Of a stretch of DNA of 64,000 nucleotides, positions 37,294 to 46,607 are shown one piece after another. The number at the start of each line of letters is the position of its first letter. Position 1 is the first letter of the stretch. Position numbers and translations under genes: made by a program. This DNA is from Tabrizicola sp. (GTDB taxonomy: Bacteria > Pseudomonadota > Alphaproteobacteria > Rhodobacterales > Rhodobacteraceae), in the NCBI RefSeq assembly GCF_030694085.1, contig NZ_JAUXZE010000085.1:1-64000 (forward strand), given 5' to 3'. The notes beneath the pieces were generated by a model. That model had not been told where the DNA came from. It searched no databases and saw nothing but the letters and a program-made list of their open reading frames with translations.

Positions 37294-38262
37294 ATGCCCC
37301 CCAATCTGCCCCGCGTCCTGCCCCCCCTCACTCTTTACCTCGCCGCCCCCCGCGGCTTCTGTGCCGGGGTGGACCGCGCGATCAAGATCGTCGAGATGGC
37401 GATCCAGAAATGGGGCGCGCCCGTTTACGTCCGCCACGAGATCGTCCACAACAAATTCGTCGTCGACGCCCTGAAGGCCCAGGGCGCGATCTTCGTCGAG
37501 GAACTGGACGACTGCCCCACCGACCGCCCCGTCGTCTTTTCCGCCCACGGCGTCCCGAAGTCCGTCCCCGCCGAAGCCAGCCGCCGCCAGATGATCGCCG
37601 TCGACGCCACCTGCCCCCTCGTCACCAAGGTCCACAACGAAGCCGCCCGCCACCATGAAGCCGGCACCCAGATGATCTACATCGGCCACGACGGCCACCC
37701 CGAGACGGTGGGCACGATGGGCCAGCTTCCCCCCGGTGAGGTCCTCCTTGTGGAAACCGTCGCCGACGTCGCTACCCTGCAAGTCCGCGACCCCGCGAAG
37801 CTGGCCTTCATCACCCAGACCACCCTTTCCGTCGACGACACGGCCGAGATCGCCGCCGCCCTGAAGGCCCGCTTCCCCCTGATCCACGCCCCCGCCCACG
37901 ACGACATCTGCTATGCCACCACGAACCGCCAGGCCGCCGTCAAGGCCGTCGCCCCCAGGATCGACGCCCTGCTCGTCATCGGCGCGCCCAACTCCTCGAA
38001 CTCCAAGCGCCTTGTCGAGGTCGGCACGGCAGCGGGCTGCCCCTATTCCATGCTGATCCAGCGCGCGACCGACATCGACTGGCGCGCCCTGGAAGGCGTC
38101 CGCGCCGTAGGCCTCACCGCCGGGGCCAGCGCGCCCGAGGTTCTGGTCAACGAAGTCGTCGACGCCTTCCGCGCCCGCTACACCGTCACGGTAGACCTCG
38201 TCGAGACCGCCGTCGAAGACATCGAATTCAAGGTCCCCCGCATCCTGCGTGAGCCGGCATGA
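37294..38262 (+). CDS. ispH: 4-hydroxy-3-methylbut-2-enyl diphosphate reductase
   Basis: The last enzyme of the MEP isoprenoid pathway, with an oxygen-sensitive iron-sulfur cluster. The 322-residue protein has [20 protein letters not shown] (first cluster cysteine), [15 protein letters not shown] (second) and the C-terminal [10 protein letters not shown] region with GAPNSSNS. The ATG at 37294 follows GGAG by six bases; the track ORF begins inside yqaA. The coding region shows a strong preference for C-ending codons. It overlaps the next gene by 4 bases, starting a run of short coupled genes. Confidence 0.97.
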   Translation: MPPNLPRVLPPLTLYLAAPRGFCAGVDRAIKIVEMAIQKWGAPVYVRHEIVHNKFVVDALKAQGAIFVEELDDCPTDRPVVFSAHGVPKSVPAEASRRQMIAVDATCPLVTKVHNEAARHHEAGTQMIYIGHDGHPETVGTMGQLPPGEVLLVETVADVATLQVRDPAKLAFITQTTLSVDDTAEIAAALKARFPLIHAPAHDDICYATTNRQAAVKAVAPRIDALLVIGAPNSSNSKRLVEVGTAAGCPYSMLIQRATDIDWRALEGVRAVGLTAGASAPEVLVNEVVDAFRARYTVTVDLVETAVEDIEFKVPRILREPA

Positions 38263-38708
38263 CCGATTGGGTCGCCTTCGAAGGTCGGGTTGAACCCCTG
38301 ATCTGGGGGCGGGCGACCTACACCATCCTGCGTCTTCCCGAAGCCGCCCTGGACGCCCTCGGGCCCTGTCGCCGCGTCGAAGGCGAGATCGCGGAGCATC
38401 CGGTGAACCTCGCCCTCTCCCGCGCGCCGGGGGTGGAGGGGGTATTCCTCTGGACAGGGCAAAGTCTTCTGCACCGTATCGGTCTCCAACCGGGCGAGCC
38501 GGTCGATATTCGCCTGCGCCCCGCCCCGGACGACAACGTCGATCCTGACCCTGATGTCGAAGCCGCGCTGCGTTCGGGCGGGGTGCTGGAAGCCTGGGAG
38601 GCGCTTACGCCCGGCAAAAGGCGCGGGCTGCTCTATCAGATCGCGACAGCCAAGACCGACACGACCCGACAGAAACGTATCCAACGCCTTGTCGAGGACC
38701 TTACATGA
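38259..38708 (+). CDS. YdeI/DUF1905-type protein
   Basis: A 149-residue soluble protein. The N-terminal half fits the DUF1905 beta fold ([38 protein letters not shown]), and the C-terminal half has the YdeI signature [23 protein letters not shown] with [13 protein letters not shown]. The family is of unknown or bacteriocin-transport-associated function. It is translationally coupled to ispH and to the exported protein that follows (4-base overlaps at both ends). Confidence 0.85.
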   Translation: MTDWVAFEGRVEPLIWGRATYTILRLPEAALDALGPCRRVEGEIAEHPVNLALSRAPGVEGVFLWTGQSLLHRIGLQPGEPVDIRLRPAPDDNVDPDPDVEAALRSGGVLEAWEALTPGKRRGLLYQIATAKTDTTRQKRIQRLVEDLT

Positions 38709-39181
38709 CCCGCCTTCTGCCGCTCGCTGCCCTGCTGTTGTCGATTGTCCCGGCTCAGGCCCAGGAGGCCCAGGAGGCCCAGGCCCTTGCGGAATACTGG
38801 ACCAACAACGGCAGCCTGCCGCCGGAATATGCCTGGGAGACTACAATCACGATCGGGGACGACGGTCGGCTGATCCTCAAGCACTGCAAGGGGTACCAGA
38901 CCGACGGCTGCAAGACCCGCCGCGCCAAGGTCACGCCAGAGGCGCTGGTGGCCATCCGGTCCGCAGCTATTGCCAGCGGCCTTGCAGACAAACCCGCGCG
39001 CGACACCGAGATGCCAATCGTGGGCAGCGGGCTGACAGGTGGGGTCGTCTACCTGGACGGCGTCAAGATCATCCTTCTTGAACAGCCCGCCGACCCCGAT
39101 GTTCCGCGGGTGGGCAAGGTGCTGGACGCCATAGCGGCGGCCATCCCGGCACGGTTCGACCGCTTCCTAAACGCAGAGTGA
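38705..39181 (+). CDS. Small exported protein of unknown function
   Basis: Unrecognised. It has 158 residues, starting with a signal peptide ([19 protein letters not shown]) and a short EAQEAQEAQA repeat. The mature domain contains DGRLILKHCKGYQTDGCKTRRAKVT, a CxxxxxxxxC pair that could form a disulfide, and ends ...AIPARFDRFLNAE. The ATGA overlap with the upstream gene shows coupling. No enzyme motif is evident. Confidence 0.75.
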   Translation: MTRLLPLAALLLSIVPAQAQEAQEAQALAEYWTNNGSLPPEYAWETTITIGDDGRLILKHCKGYQTDGCKTRRAKVTPEALVAIRSAAIASGLADKPARDTEMPIVGSGLTGGVVYLDGVKIILLEQPADPDVPRVGKVLDAIAAAIPARFDRFLNAE

Positions 39182-39220
39182 CCACTGGTCTTGGGCTGCC
39201 GCTCAGGCTAGATCAGCCAG

Positions 39221-39682
39221 ATGACCGATGATGCCCGCATCCCGCGACCTGCCCTTCTTCTTGGCCTTGCCGGGCTGATCCCCTTCCTTTGGTCGGCGGC
39301 CACGCATCTTTCGCCCGCCCTCTCGGCCTGGGCCGGTCAGTTCCTTCAGCCCATGTTCCTGGGCGCCTATGTCGGCCTGACCTATGGCACCGTCATCCTG
39401 TCCTTCATGTCCGGCGTCCTCTGGGGCTTTGCGACCAGGGCCGAGGGCCGCGAGGCCGCCATAGCCTATACCCTGTCGGTCATTCCGGCACTTTGGGCCT
39501 TCCTCATGGTCTCTGACGCCTCGGACACCTCGACGATCTTCCTGGCTGCGGGCTTCGTCGGCCTTCTTTTCATCGACGCGATGTTCCAGGCCTGGGGCCT
39601 TGCCCCGCGCTGGTGGCTGAGGCTGCGGGTCATGCTGACCGTGGTCGTCCTTGGCTGCCTTGCCATCCCGTTGCAGGCCTGA
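39221..39682 (+). CDS. DUF3429 membrane protein
   Basis: A 153-residue protein with four or five hydrophobic helices. The DUF3429 signature is visible as [19 protein letters not shown] and in the helix pair [25 protein letters not shown]. Function unknown. Its ATG at 39221 comes about 40 bases after the exported protein gene, and its stop is 5 bases from rnhA, so it is probably cotranscribed with the downstream genes. Confidence 0.83.
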   Translation: MTDDARIPRPALLLGLAGLIPFLWSAATHLSPALSAWAGQFLQPMFLGAYVGLTYGTVILSFMSGVLWGFATRAEGREAAIAYTLSVIPALWAFLMVSDASDTSTIFLAAGFVGLLFIDAMFQAWGLAPRWWLRLRVMLTVVVLGCLAIPLQA

Positions 39683-39686
39683 CCCC

Positions 39687-40145
39687 ATGCCCGAGCTTTT
39701 CGCCTATACTGATGGTGCCTGTTCCGGGAATCCCGGCCCCGGCGGCTGGGGTGTGCTGATGGTCGCGCGCGAGAACGGCGTCGTCGTAAAGGAACGCACC
39801 CTGCAGGGCGGCGAACCCCTGACCACCAACAACCGGATGGAACTTCTTGCCGCCATCTCGGCGCTGGAGGCGCTGACCCGACCGACCGAACTGACGATCG
39901 TCACCGACAGCGCCTATGTGAAGAACGGGATCACCGAGTGGATCTCGGGCTGGAAGCGCAAGGGCTGGCGGACAGCCGGAGGCAGCCCGGTCAAGAATGT
40001 CGAGCTTTGGCAAAGGCTTGAAGCCGCCGCCGCGACGCACAAGATCACCTGGCGCTGGATCAAGGGCCACGCCGGCCACGCCGAGAACGAGCGCGCGGAT
40101 GAGCTGGCCCGTGCGGGCATGGCCCCATTCAAGGCCTCGGCATGA
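39687..40145 (+). CDS. rnhA: Ribonuclease HI
   Basis: Degrades RNA in RNA-DNA hybrids. The 152-residue protein has the catalytic acidic residues in [32 protein letters not shown] and [12 protein letters not shown], with [21 protein letters not shown] supplying the fourth. Length and order match the E. coli enzyme. Start: ATG at 39687 ([10 protein letters not shown]). It overlaps the TRIC-type gene by 4 bases. Confidence 0.97.
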   Translation: MPELFAYTDGACSGNPGPGGWGVLMVARENGVVVKERTLQGGEPLTTNNRMELLAAISALEALTRPTELTIVTDSAYVKNGITEWISGWKRKGWRTAGGSPVKNVELWQRLEAAAATHKITWRWIKGHAGHAENERADELARAGMAPFKASA

Positions 40146-40777
40146 CGATGCTGGATGCCCTCGATTACGCCTCGGTGCTGGTTTTCGCCCTGACCGGGGC
40201 GCTGGCTGCCAGCCGGTCGCAGCTGGATATCGTCGGCTTCATCTTCATCGCATGCCTCACCGCTGTTGGCGGCGGCACGCTGCGCGATGCGATCCTGAAC
40301 CGTGAAGTCTTCTGGGTTGCCGACCCCCTGACCCTGGGAGTCGCCGCGCTGGCCGCCGTGCTGGTCTTCTTTACCGCTCACCTGCTGGAAAGTCGCTACC
40401 GCGCGCTGCTTTGGTTCGACGCCGCGGCCCTTGCCATCGCTGTGCCCGCCGGGGTCGCGGTGGCTTTGGCAGAAGCTCAGGCCTGGCCCATCGTCCTGGT
40501 CATGGGGATGATCACCGGCTGTCTGGGCGGCCTGATGCGCGACGTGGTTTGCAACGAGGTCCCGCTGGTCCTGAAACAGGGCGAGCTTTACGCGACCTGC
40601 GCCCTTGCCGGATCGCTGGGTGCGGTCCTGTCGCGAATTGCGGGCCTGGGCGACGGCCTGTCGCTTCTGATCTGCGCTGCCATCGTCTTTACGCTGCGGG
40701 CCGGCAGCATCGCGCTTGGCTGGCGCCTGCCGGTCTACAAGTCGCAACCCCCCAGTCCCGGTGCGCCCAAACGCTGA
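40142..40777 (+). CDS. TRIC/UPF0126-type cation channel protein
   Basis: A 211-residue membrane protein with seven helices. The first repeat has [20 protein letters not shown] and [21 protein letters not shown], the second [21 protein letters not shown], giving the paired GGGTxRD-like and GGxxRD signature of bacterial TRIC proteins (YicG/YadS family). Bacterial TRIC channels conduct potassium. Coupled to rnhA by overlap. Confidence 0.9.
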   Translation: MTMLDALDYASVLVFALTGALAASRSQLDIVGFIFIACLTAVGGGTLRDAILNREVFWVADPLTLGVAALAAVLVFFTAHLLESRYRALLWFDAAALAIAVPAGVAVALAEAQAWPIVLVMGMITGCLGGLMRDVVCNEVPLVLKQGELYATCALAGSLGAVLSRIAGLGDGLSLLICAAIVFTLRAGSIALGWRLPVYKSQPPSPGAPKR

Positions 40778-40816
40778 GGCTTGTCAGGTGAACGAACATT
40801 CGGTTAGCCTTCCCCG

Positions 40817-41317
40817 ATGCCACGCACCCGCACCATTCCCGATGCTCAGGTCTTCGCCGTCATTCAGCGTCTGCTGGAACAGGGAGGCGAGAAAGCGGTC
40901 TCCTTCGGCTCGGTTGCAAAAGCCACCGGGCTGGCACCGCCGACACTGGTGCAGCGTTATGGTAGCGTCGAGGGGATGATCCGCGCCGCGCGTCATGCCG
41001 CCTGGGACGCGCTGGAGCATCGCACCGTCCAAGCCATTGCGACAACGGCGGACAAGGGGCCGCAGGGGTTGCTCAAGGCCATCGGGCCGTTCGACGCCAG
41101 GTCCATCGCAACGGACATGCGCCACCCGGACCTGGCGCAGCGCGCGAATGGCTGGCGCATGGGGGTCGAGAAAGCCCTGGCCATGCGTCTTGGTGCAGGT
41201 GTCAAAGCCCGCGAAAGTGCGGCGCTGCTGTTCGCCGCCTGGCAGGGTCAGGGGCTGTGGGGCACTGCGGGCGAGTCGGCCTTTCGGCTGAAAGACGCCG
41301 TGAAACGGCTTACTTAG
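40817..41317 (+). CDS. TetR-like transcriptional regulator
   Basis: A 166-residue protein with an N-terminal helix-turn-helix (AVIQRLLEQGGEKAVSFGSV followed by AKATGLAPPTLVQRYGS), similar to the TetR family, and a variable C-terminal helical domain (MGVEKALAMRLGAGVKARES). The N-terminal MPRTRTIPDAQVFAVIQ is usual. No effector can be inferred. It overlaps the convergent GlsB-like gene by 8 bases. Confidence 0.83.
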   Translation: MPRTRTIPDAQVFAVIQRLLEQGGEKAVSFGSVAKATGLAPPTLVQRYGSVEGMIRAARHAAWDALEHRTVQAIATTADKGPQGLLKAIGPFDARSIATDMRHPDLAQRANGWRMGVEKALAMRLGAGVKARESAALLFAAWQGQGLWGTAGESAFRLKDAVKRLT

Positions 41318-41543
41318 CGTAGGTCTTCCAGGCCCAGATCAACACCAGCGCGCCCAAGAGCGCGCCGACGAAACCTGCCCCGATCCCGGCAAGCATCACC
41401 AGCCCGCGCAGCACCAGACTGCCGATCAACGCGCCCAGTACGCCCAGCGCGATGGTGGACGGCGTATCCATGTTCACCTTGAGGATCCGTGAGGCGAGAA
41501 AGCCCACGGCAACCCCGACGATCAGAAGTGCAACAAGCGGCAT
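41310..41543 (-). CDS. GlsB/YeaQ/YmgE-type small membrane protein
   Basis: A 77-residue protein made of three hydrophobic helices with glycine-rich repeats (ALLIVGVAVGFLASRIL, ALGVLGALIGSLVLRGL, FVGALLGALVLIWAW). The pattern resembles the transglycosylase-associated protein family found in stress regulons. Its ATG is at 41541-41543. It stands alone between a TetR gene and fmt. Confidence 0.84.
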   Translation of the reverse strand: MPLVALLIVGVAVGFLASRILKVNMDTPSTIALGVLGALIGSLVLRGLVMLAGIGAGFVGALLGALVLIWAWKTYAK

Positions 41544-41595
41544 GGCGTCCCTCCCATTCCTGTCTGCCGAATATGGGAACTCTTTGCCCCCTGCG

Positions 41596-42489
41596 CTATA
41601 GTGTCTCAGGCAGAATCAGACCGCGCAGGATCTCGGTCGTCGGCATGGTCCGTTTGCCTTCGCGCTGCGCCTCGGTGATCTCGACGGCACCAGATCCGCA
41701 TGCGACGGTGAAGCCATGCAGAACCTGTCCGGGCGCGCCCTGACCCTGGACAAGGCGCGACCGCAGAAGTTTCACGCGCTCTCCCTCCACTGCTGTCCAG
41801 GCACCCGGAAAGGGCGACAGCCCACGGATTAGACGGTCTACCTCGACTGCCGGGCGGGACCAGTCCACTCGGGCCTCGGCCTTGTCGATCTTTGCCGCGT
41901 AGGTCACGCCCTCCGCTGGTTGCGGTTCCGCACGCAACTGCGGCAGGCGCTCCAACGCATCGACGATAAGCCGCGCACCCAGGATGCTCAGTCGGTCATG
42001 CAGCTCTGCCGTCGTCTCTTCGGTCCCGATCGTCACGGTTGAACAGAGCAAGACTGGTCCGGTGTCCAGTCCCGCCTCCATCTGCATGATGCAGACCCCG
42101 GTCTCGGCGTCTCCCGCCATGATTGCCCGGTGGATCGGGGCCGCCCCCCGCCAGCGCGGAAGCAGCGAGGCATGGATATTCAGGCAGCCGAAGCGGGGGG
42201 CGTCCAGCACTGCCTGCGGCAAGATCAGCCCGTAGGCCACCACGACCGCCACATCCGCACCCAAGGCAGCGAACTCTGCGGCAGCGGCTTGGCTGCGCAG
42301 CGAAACCGGGTGGCGGACTGTCAGCCCCAGTTCTTCGGCCCGGACCTGCACCGGGCTGGGCCGGTCCGCCTTCCCCCGTCCCGCCGGGCGCGGGGGCTGG
42401 CAATAGACGGCCACGACTTCGTGCGCCTTGTGCACCGCGTCAAGCACCGGGACGGAGAACCCCGGCGTACCCATGAAAACTACTTTCAT
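41596..42489 (-). CDS. fmt: Methionyl-tRNA formyltransferase
   Basis: Formylates initiator Met-tRNA using 10-formyl-tetrahydrofolate. The 297-residue protein has [19 protein letters not shown] at the N-terminus, the folate site [29 protein letters not shown] with catalytic Asn and His, and a C-terminal OB domain ([25 protein letters not shown]). Its start overlaps the stop of the deformylase-like gene by 4 bases, so fmt and three deformylase genes are read as one cluster. Confidence 0.97.
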   Translation of the reverse strand: MKVVFMGTPGFSVPVLDAVHKAHEVVAVYCQPPRPAGRGKADRPSPVQVRAEELGLTVRHPVSLRSQAAAAEFAALGADVAVVVAYGLILPQAVLDAPRFGCLNIHASLLPRWRGAAPIHRAIMAGDAETGVCIMQMEAGLDTGPVLLCSTVTIGTEETTAELHDRLSILGARLIVDALERLPQLRAEPQPAEGVTYAAKIDKAEARVDWSRPAVEVDRLIRGLSPFPGAWTAVEGERVKLLRSRLVQGQGAPGQVLHGFTVACGSGAVEITEAQREGKRTMPTTEILRGLILPETL

Positions 42490-42989
42490 CTGTTCCGGCC
42501 CAGCTTTTCCGCCTTGGCGATCAGCATCTTCCGCTTCAAGGGCGACAGGCGGTCGAAGTACATTTTCCCGGCAAGGTGGTCGATCTGGTGCTGGACGCTC
42601 GTCGCCCAGAGGCCGACGAAATCACGGTCCTCGACCTTTCCGTCCGAATTCAGGAAGCGCACCGTGACCGCCCGCGGGCGTTGGATGACTGCCGACACAC
42701 CCGGCAGATTGGGACTGGCCTCCTCATGTTCCCGCAGTTGGACGCTGGCGTGCAGAACCTCGGGATTGGCCATCCGCACCGCTTGCCCACGCGCCTCCGA
42801 ACAGTCGACAACGGCCAGCCGCAAGGGCACCCCGATCTGCACCGCAGCCAGCCCATATCCCGGCATCGCGTCCATCGTGTCGATCATGTCGGCCCAGATC
42901 ATGCGCACCTCCTCGGTGATCGCGGCGACATCGGCAGCTTGCGCCCGCAGTACAGGGTTTGGCCAGGGCAGGCACCTGAGGACCGTCAT
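42486..42989 (-). CDS. Degenerate peptide deformylase-like protein
   Basis: A 167-residue member of the deformylase family. Motif I is kept in part (GYGLAAVQ), but motif II reads EASPN where active enzymes have EGCLS, so the metal-binding cysteine is lost, and motif III reads QHQIDH, with glutamine in place of the catalytic glutamate of QHExDH. Both histidines remain. It should not deformylate; a regulatory or binding role is possible. The frame is intact, with no stop or frameshift. It overlaps both fmt and the next deformylase by 4 bases. Confidence 0.88.
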   Translation of the reverse strand: MTVLRCLPWPNPVLRAQAADVAAITEEVRMIWADMIDTMDAMPGYGLAAVQIGVPLRLAVVDCSEARGQAVRMANPEVLHASVQLREHEEASPNLPGVSAVIQRPRAVTVRFLNSDGKVEDRDFVGLWATSVQHQIDHLAGKMYFDRLSPLKRKMLIAKAEKLGRNR

Positions 42990-43471
42990 GCCAGCACCTC
43001 TGCCTCAGCCACTGATCGCGCCTCGGGCGACAGGCGGTCCAGAGTCAGGATGCCGTTCAGATGATCGAACTCGTGCTGGATGCAGATCGCCGCAAAGCCG
43101 TCGAACGTCGCATCCTGCGCGCCGCCATCCAGATCGGTCCACCGCAGCCGCACCTGGTCATTCCGCTCGACGTCGGTCACCGGACCCGGGATCGAGAGGC
43201 ACCCTTCTGGCCCAAGGATGCGGTCGCCCAAAAGCTCCAGCTCGGGGTTCACGAAGACCATCGGCGCGGGCTCCCCGGTCTTCCACCCGACATCCATGAC
43301 GAACATCCGCACAAGTCGCCCGACCTGCGGTGCCGCCAACCCTCGTCCCGGGGCGGCATACATCGTCTCCAGCATATCTTTCGCAAGGCTTCGCAGATCA
43401 GCGTCCAGCACAGCCGGGGCGCAGGATTGCGAAAGGCGGGGGTCGGGCCAACGCAGGATTGGCAGCAGCAT
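42986..43471 (-). CDS. def: Peptide deformylase, second copy
   Basis: A 161-residue deformylase that removes the formyl group from nascent proteins. All three motifs are present: GRGLAAPQV, GPEGCLSIPG (metal cysteine) and IQHEFDHLNG (two metal histidines and the catalytic glutamate). The substitution of arginine for the usual isoleucine/valine in GxGLAAPQ is unusual. It lies in the middle of the cluster and is coupled to the degenerate copy by a 4-base overlap. The ATG is at 43469-43471. Confidence 0.92.
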   Translation of the reverse strand: MLLPILRWPDPRLSQSCAPAVLDADLRSLAKDMLETMYAAPGRGLAAPQVGRLVRMFVMDVGWKTGEPAPMVFVNPELELLGDRILGPEGCLSIPGPVTDVERNDQVRLRWTDLDGGAQDATFDGFAAICIQHEFDHLNGILTLDRLSPEARSVAEAEVLA

Positions 43472-43536
43472 CGGGATTCCCTTCGGATGTCAGCGCCCGC
43501 GCATAACCGCTTGGCGCGGAAAAGTCACCCCGGGGC

Positions 43537-44058
43537 TTAACCCCGCGCCCGCTCGCGCTTCAGCTTTTCCATCTTCCGCGTGATCATCTGGCGCTTCAGC
43601 GGCCCGAGGTAATCGATGAAGAGCTTGCCATCCAGGTGGTCGATCTCGTGCTGCACACAGGTTGCCCAAAGACCCGCAAACTGCCGTTCCTGCACCTCGC
43701 CATCCAGTCCCAGCCAGCGCACCTTCACTTCGGCCGGCCGCTTTACGTCGGCATATTGGTCGGGGATCGAAAGGCACCCTTCCTCATAGGTGGACAGGTC
43801 TTCGGAAGCCCAGATCACCTCGGGGTTGACCAGTGCCATCGGCTCTGGCTCGCCGTCCTTGATGCAGTCCATCACGATGATCCGCTTCGTTACTCCGACC
43901 TGCGGCGCGGCAAGGCCGATGCCAGGGGCATCGTACATCGTCTCCAGCATGTCGGCGGCAAGCTGCCGGATCTCGGGCGTGATTTCGGCCACGGGATCGC
44001 AGAGCTTCTTGAGGCGCGGGTCAGGATGGATAAGGATAGGGCGGATCATGTCAGCCAT
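43537..44058 (-). CDS. def: Peptide deformylase, principal copy
   Basis: A 173-residue deformylase of the housekeeping type. Motifs: GIGLAAPQV, YEEGCLSIPD, and VQHEIDHLDGKLFIDYL; the N-terminal IRPILIHPDPRLKKLCDPV is standard. The highly charged C-terminus (QMITRKMEKLKRERARG) is typical. The start may be 44058 (MADM) or 44049 (MIRP); neither has a strong ribosome site. It heads the def-def-def-like-fmt cluster and is divergent from the PatB gene. Confidence 0.96.
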   Translation of the reverse strand: MADMIRPILIHPDPRLKKLCDPVAEITPEIRQLAADMLETMYDAPGIGLAAPQVGVTKRIIVMDCIKDGEPEPMALVNPEVIWASEDLSTYEEGCLSIPDQYADVKRPAEVKVRWLGLDGEVQERQFAGLWATCVQHEIDHLDGKLFIDYLGPLKRQMITRKMEKLKRERARG

Positions 44059-44224
44059 CTACGAAAGCGGCCCCGTCATGGCAAGAGGAACGCGGTGATG
44101 TCAAAGCGGAACGATCGGTAAAATCCGAAAGAACCCAGTCCCGCCATTCTGTTTTCGTGTGGGACAGAGTTCTGAATATACGATGATAAAAGGGATGACT
44201 TCCCGACAATGATGGAATAATCGG

Positions 44225-45427
44225 ATGAACATCCCAACCAACAGGCCGACCGACATGACCTTCGATACCCCCATCTCCCGTGCCGGGTCCCACTGCGTCA
44301 AGTGGGACATGCTGGAACCGCTTTATGGCTTCAAGGCTGACGAGGGCCTTGCCATGTGGGTCGCGGACATGGAATTCCGCCCCCCGCAAGTCGTGCAGGA
44401 CGCACTGCAGAAGATGCTCGACCACGGGGTCTATGGCTATTTCGGCGACGACCGCGCCTATCTTGACGCGATCCGCTGGTGGATGGCCAACCGCCACGGC
44501 TGGGAGGTGCAGCCCGACTGGATCTTCACCACCCACGGCCTTGTCAACGGCACCGCGCTTTGCATCCAAAGCTACACCCAGCCGGGCGATGCGGTGATCC
44601 TGATGACCCCCGTCTACCACGCTTTTGCACGCGTCATCAAAGCCGCCGGACGTGACGTGCTGGAATGTCCCCTGCTCCTGCAGGACGGCCTTGCGCAGCT
44701 GGACATCGCGGGATGGGAGGCACGCCTGACAGGGCGGGAAAAGATGCTGATCCTCTGCTCGCCGCACAACCCCGGCGGTCGGGTCTGGACGGGCGATGAA
44801 CTACGCCAGATCGCTGGTTTCTGCGTCAGGCACGACCTGATCCTGGTCTCGGACGAGATCCACCACGACCTCGTCTTCCCCGGCCAGACGCATACCGTCA
44901 TGGCGCTCGCCGCGCCCCAGATCGCCGACCGGCTGGTGATGATGACGGCCACGACCAAGACCTTCAACATCGCCGGCGCGCATATCGGCAACGTCATCAT
45001 CGCCGACCCCGCCCTGCGCAAGACCTTCGCCGGGACAATCAACGCGCTTGGCATCTCGCCCAACTCCTTCGGCATGCACATGGCGACGGCTGCCTACTCG
45101 CCCGAAGGGGCGGCCTGGGTCGACGCGCTGATGCGCTATCTCGACGGCAACCGGAAGCTCTTCGACGAGGGCATCGCAAGGATCCCCGGCCTGACGTCGA
45201 CCCCGCTGGAGGCGACCTATCTGGCCTGGGTCGATTTCTCGGGCACCGGCATGGCCCCGGCCGAGTTCATCGACAGGGTCGAGAAGCAGGCCAAGATCGC
45301 CACCAACCACGGCGCGGCCTTCGGGACCGGCGGCGAGACCTTCCTCCGCTTCAACCTTGCCTGTCCGCGCGTTCAGGTGGTCGAGGCGGTCTCTCGGCTG
45401 GAAAGGGCCTTCGCCGACCTTCAATGA
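44225..45427 (+). CDS. patB: PatB/MalY-family cystathionine beta-lyase or aminotransferase
   Basis: A 400-residue fold type I PLP enzyme. The N-terminal region carries LAMWVADMEFRPPQVVQDAL and GVYGYFGDDRAYLDAI, hallmarks of the MalY/PatB branch. The PLP-contacting segments are LCSPHNPGGRVW and LVSDEIHHDLVFPG; the Schiff-base lysine is in TATTKTFNIAGAHIG. Likely C-S lyase activity on cystathionine or other cysteine conjugates. The start could be 44225 or the ATG at 44255; I keep the longer. It overlaps the transpeptidase gene by 4 bases. Confidence 0.9.
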   Translation: MNIPTNRPTDMTFDTPISRAGSHCVKWDMLEPLYGFKADEGLAMWVADMEFRPPQVVQDALQKMLDHGVYGYFGDDRAYLDAIRWWMANRHGWEVQPDWIFTTHGLVNGTALCIQSYTQPGDAVILMTPVYHAFARVIKAAGRDVLECPLLLQDGLAQLDIAGWEARLTGREKMLILCSPHNPGGRVWTGDELRQIAGFCVRHDLILVSDEIHHDLVFPGQTHTVMALAAPQIADRLVMMTATTKTFNIAGAHIGNVIIADPALRKTFAGTINALGISPNSFGMHMATAAYSPEGAAWVDALMRYLDGNRKLFDEGIARIPGLTSTPLEATYLAWVDFSGTGMAPAEFIDRVEKQAKIATNHGAAFGTGGETFLRFNLACPRVQVVEAVSRLERAFADLQ

Positions 45428-45957
45428 CCCGGCTCCTGCGGCTTCTGCTTTATCTCTGTCTGCTGATCGGTCTGGGCTTCATTGCGGCCTCGCTCTACAG
45501 CCCGATGCGTCCGCTTCCGCCGCCGCCACCCTTGACGGGTCAGGTAGACCATATCGTGATCGAAAAGGCCGCACGCCGGATGCAGCTCTTTCAGGGCGGT
45601 GAGCCCGTCCGCACCTACCGCATCGCGCTAGGCTTCACCCCCGACGGCGACAAGGAACGGCAGGGCGACGGCAAGACACCCGAAGGCGAATTCACCGTCG
45701 ACCGCCGGAATTCTGAAAGCGCTTTTCATCTGTCTATCGGCCTGGACTATCCGCGCCCAGCGGACGTCAGGCAAGCCTCAATGGGCGGCTACTCCCCCGG
45801 CGGCGACATCTTCATCCACGGCCAACCGAACGCGCTGCCGGACGGGCTGAAGATCAAGGGCGACTGGACAGCCGGGTGCATCGCCGTGACCAATGCCGAA
45901 ATCCGGGAAATCTGGGCCGTCACCCCCGTCGGCACCAAGGTCGTAATTCGCCCCTGA
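45424..45957 (+). CDS. L,D-transpeptidase (YkuD family)
   Basis: A 177-residue protein with an N-terminal membrane anchor or signal peptide (LLRLLLYLCLLIGLGFIAASL). The YkuD domain starts at DHIVIEKAARRMQLFQGGE, and the active-site block is IFIHGQPN ... GDWTAGCIAVTN with the catalytic cysteine, histidine and glycine typical of the family. It cross-links or anchors peptidoglycan in the periplasm. The ATGA overlap couples it to patB; no functional link is obvious. Confidence 0.93.
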   Translation: MTRLLRLLLYLCLLIGLGFIAASLYSPMRPLPPPPPLTGQVDHIVIEKAARRMQLFQGGEPVRTYRIALGFTPDGDKERQGDGKTPEGEFTVDRRNSESAFHLSIGLDYPRPADVRQASMGGYSPGGDIFIHGQPNALPDGLKIKGDWTAGCIAVTNAEIREIWAVTPVGTKVVIRP

Positions 45958-45968
45958 GGGCTCGTCGA

Positions 45969-46026
45969 ATGACTTCGTCACTCCTCGCTGGCTCCGACGA
46001 GAAGACGAAGTCGCACAAGGAGGTTT
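45969..46026 (+). repeat. CTCCTCG/CGAGGAG stem repeat, copy C
   Basis: Begins 12 bases after the transpeptidase stop codon. An outer stem GACTTCGTC (45971-45979) / GACGAAGTC surrounds CTCCTCG and CGACGAG; the distal part matches copy B over 37 bases with two differences and ends AAGGAGGTTT. The second-arm CGAGGAG is degenerate (CAAGGAG). Confidence 0.75.
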
Positions 46027-46030
46027 AGGC

Positions 46031-46384
46031 TTATGCCTTGGGCAGATAGCCTACCGGCGCGTTTTCGTCGCGCCAGAAGTCCAGGGGCGCACGGTCCGAC
46101 ACGGCCGTAGCGCGCTTGAAGTCACAGACCAGTTCGCCGTTGTCGATGCTCGAGGCCATAATCAGGCACTGGAAGACGTGCCGCGACCCGTCATAGACAT
46201 CGACCAGCCCCCGGAGCTTTCCGGGCGAGAAATCCGCATCCAGCGCAAAGCCGTTGTCCCAGAAACGCAGCACCGGATAGACCGCGTCACCGACCTGCAC
46301 CCGCAGACGCGACTTGCGCTTCATATCCCGCTTCCGCGCGGCCTCAAGCCCTTCGCGCACATATGTTGGCAGAAATTCAAGCAT
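46031..46384 (-). CDS. Small protein with possible PilZ-like fold
   Basis: A 117-residue protein without a signal peptide. Basic segment AARKRDMKRKSRLRVQVGD precedes a strand-rich region (YPVLRFWDNGFALDADFSPGK, VDVYDGSRHVFQCLIM). The order recalls PilZ proteins, but the RxxxR and D/NxSxxG motifs are absent, so cyclic-di-GMP binding cannot be claimed. It is convergent with the transpeptidase gene and divergent from cbiB. Function unknown. Confidence 0.7.
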   Translation of the reverse strand: MLEFLPTYVREGLEAARKRDMKRKSRLRVQVGDAVYPVLRFWDNGFALDADFSPGKLRGLVDVYDGSRHVFQCLIMASSIDNGELVCDFKRATAVSDRAPLDFWRDENAPVGYLPKA

Positions 46385-46607
46385 GGCAGCCTCGACCTCT
46401 CCCCAAGCTCAATTCTGGAGTGGACCCGCAGAAAAGCAAGCTGCCACAAGGGTATTACCTGAATGTGAACCCGGTATGTCGGCCGGGACACGGATTTGCG
46501 CAACCCCAAGTTGATCCCGCGGGCGGCGAGCCATGCTGCGCAGCGAAATCGCAGCAAGTTGCGGGAACGACTTGCGAATCACCGGCGGCCTGCCGATAGC
46601 CCTTCGC

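Noticed and set aside
46385-46607. Possible cobalamin riboswitch upstream of cbiB
   Set aside because: I looked for the conserved B12-box and the flanking GCCACTG-type core and found neither in a convincing arrangement.
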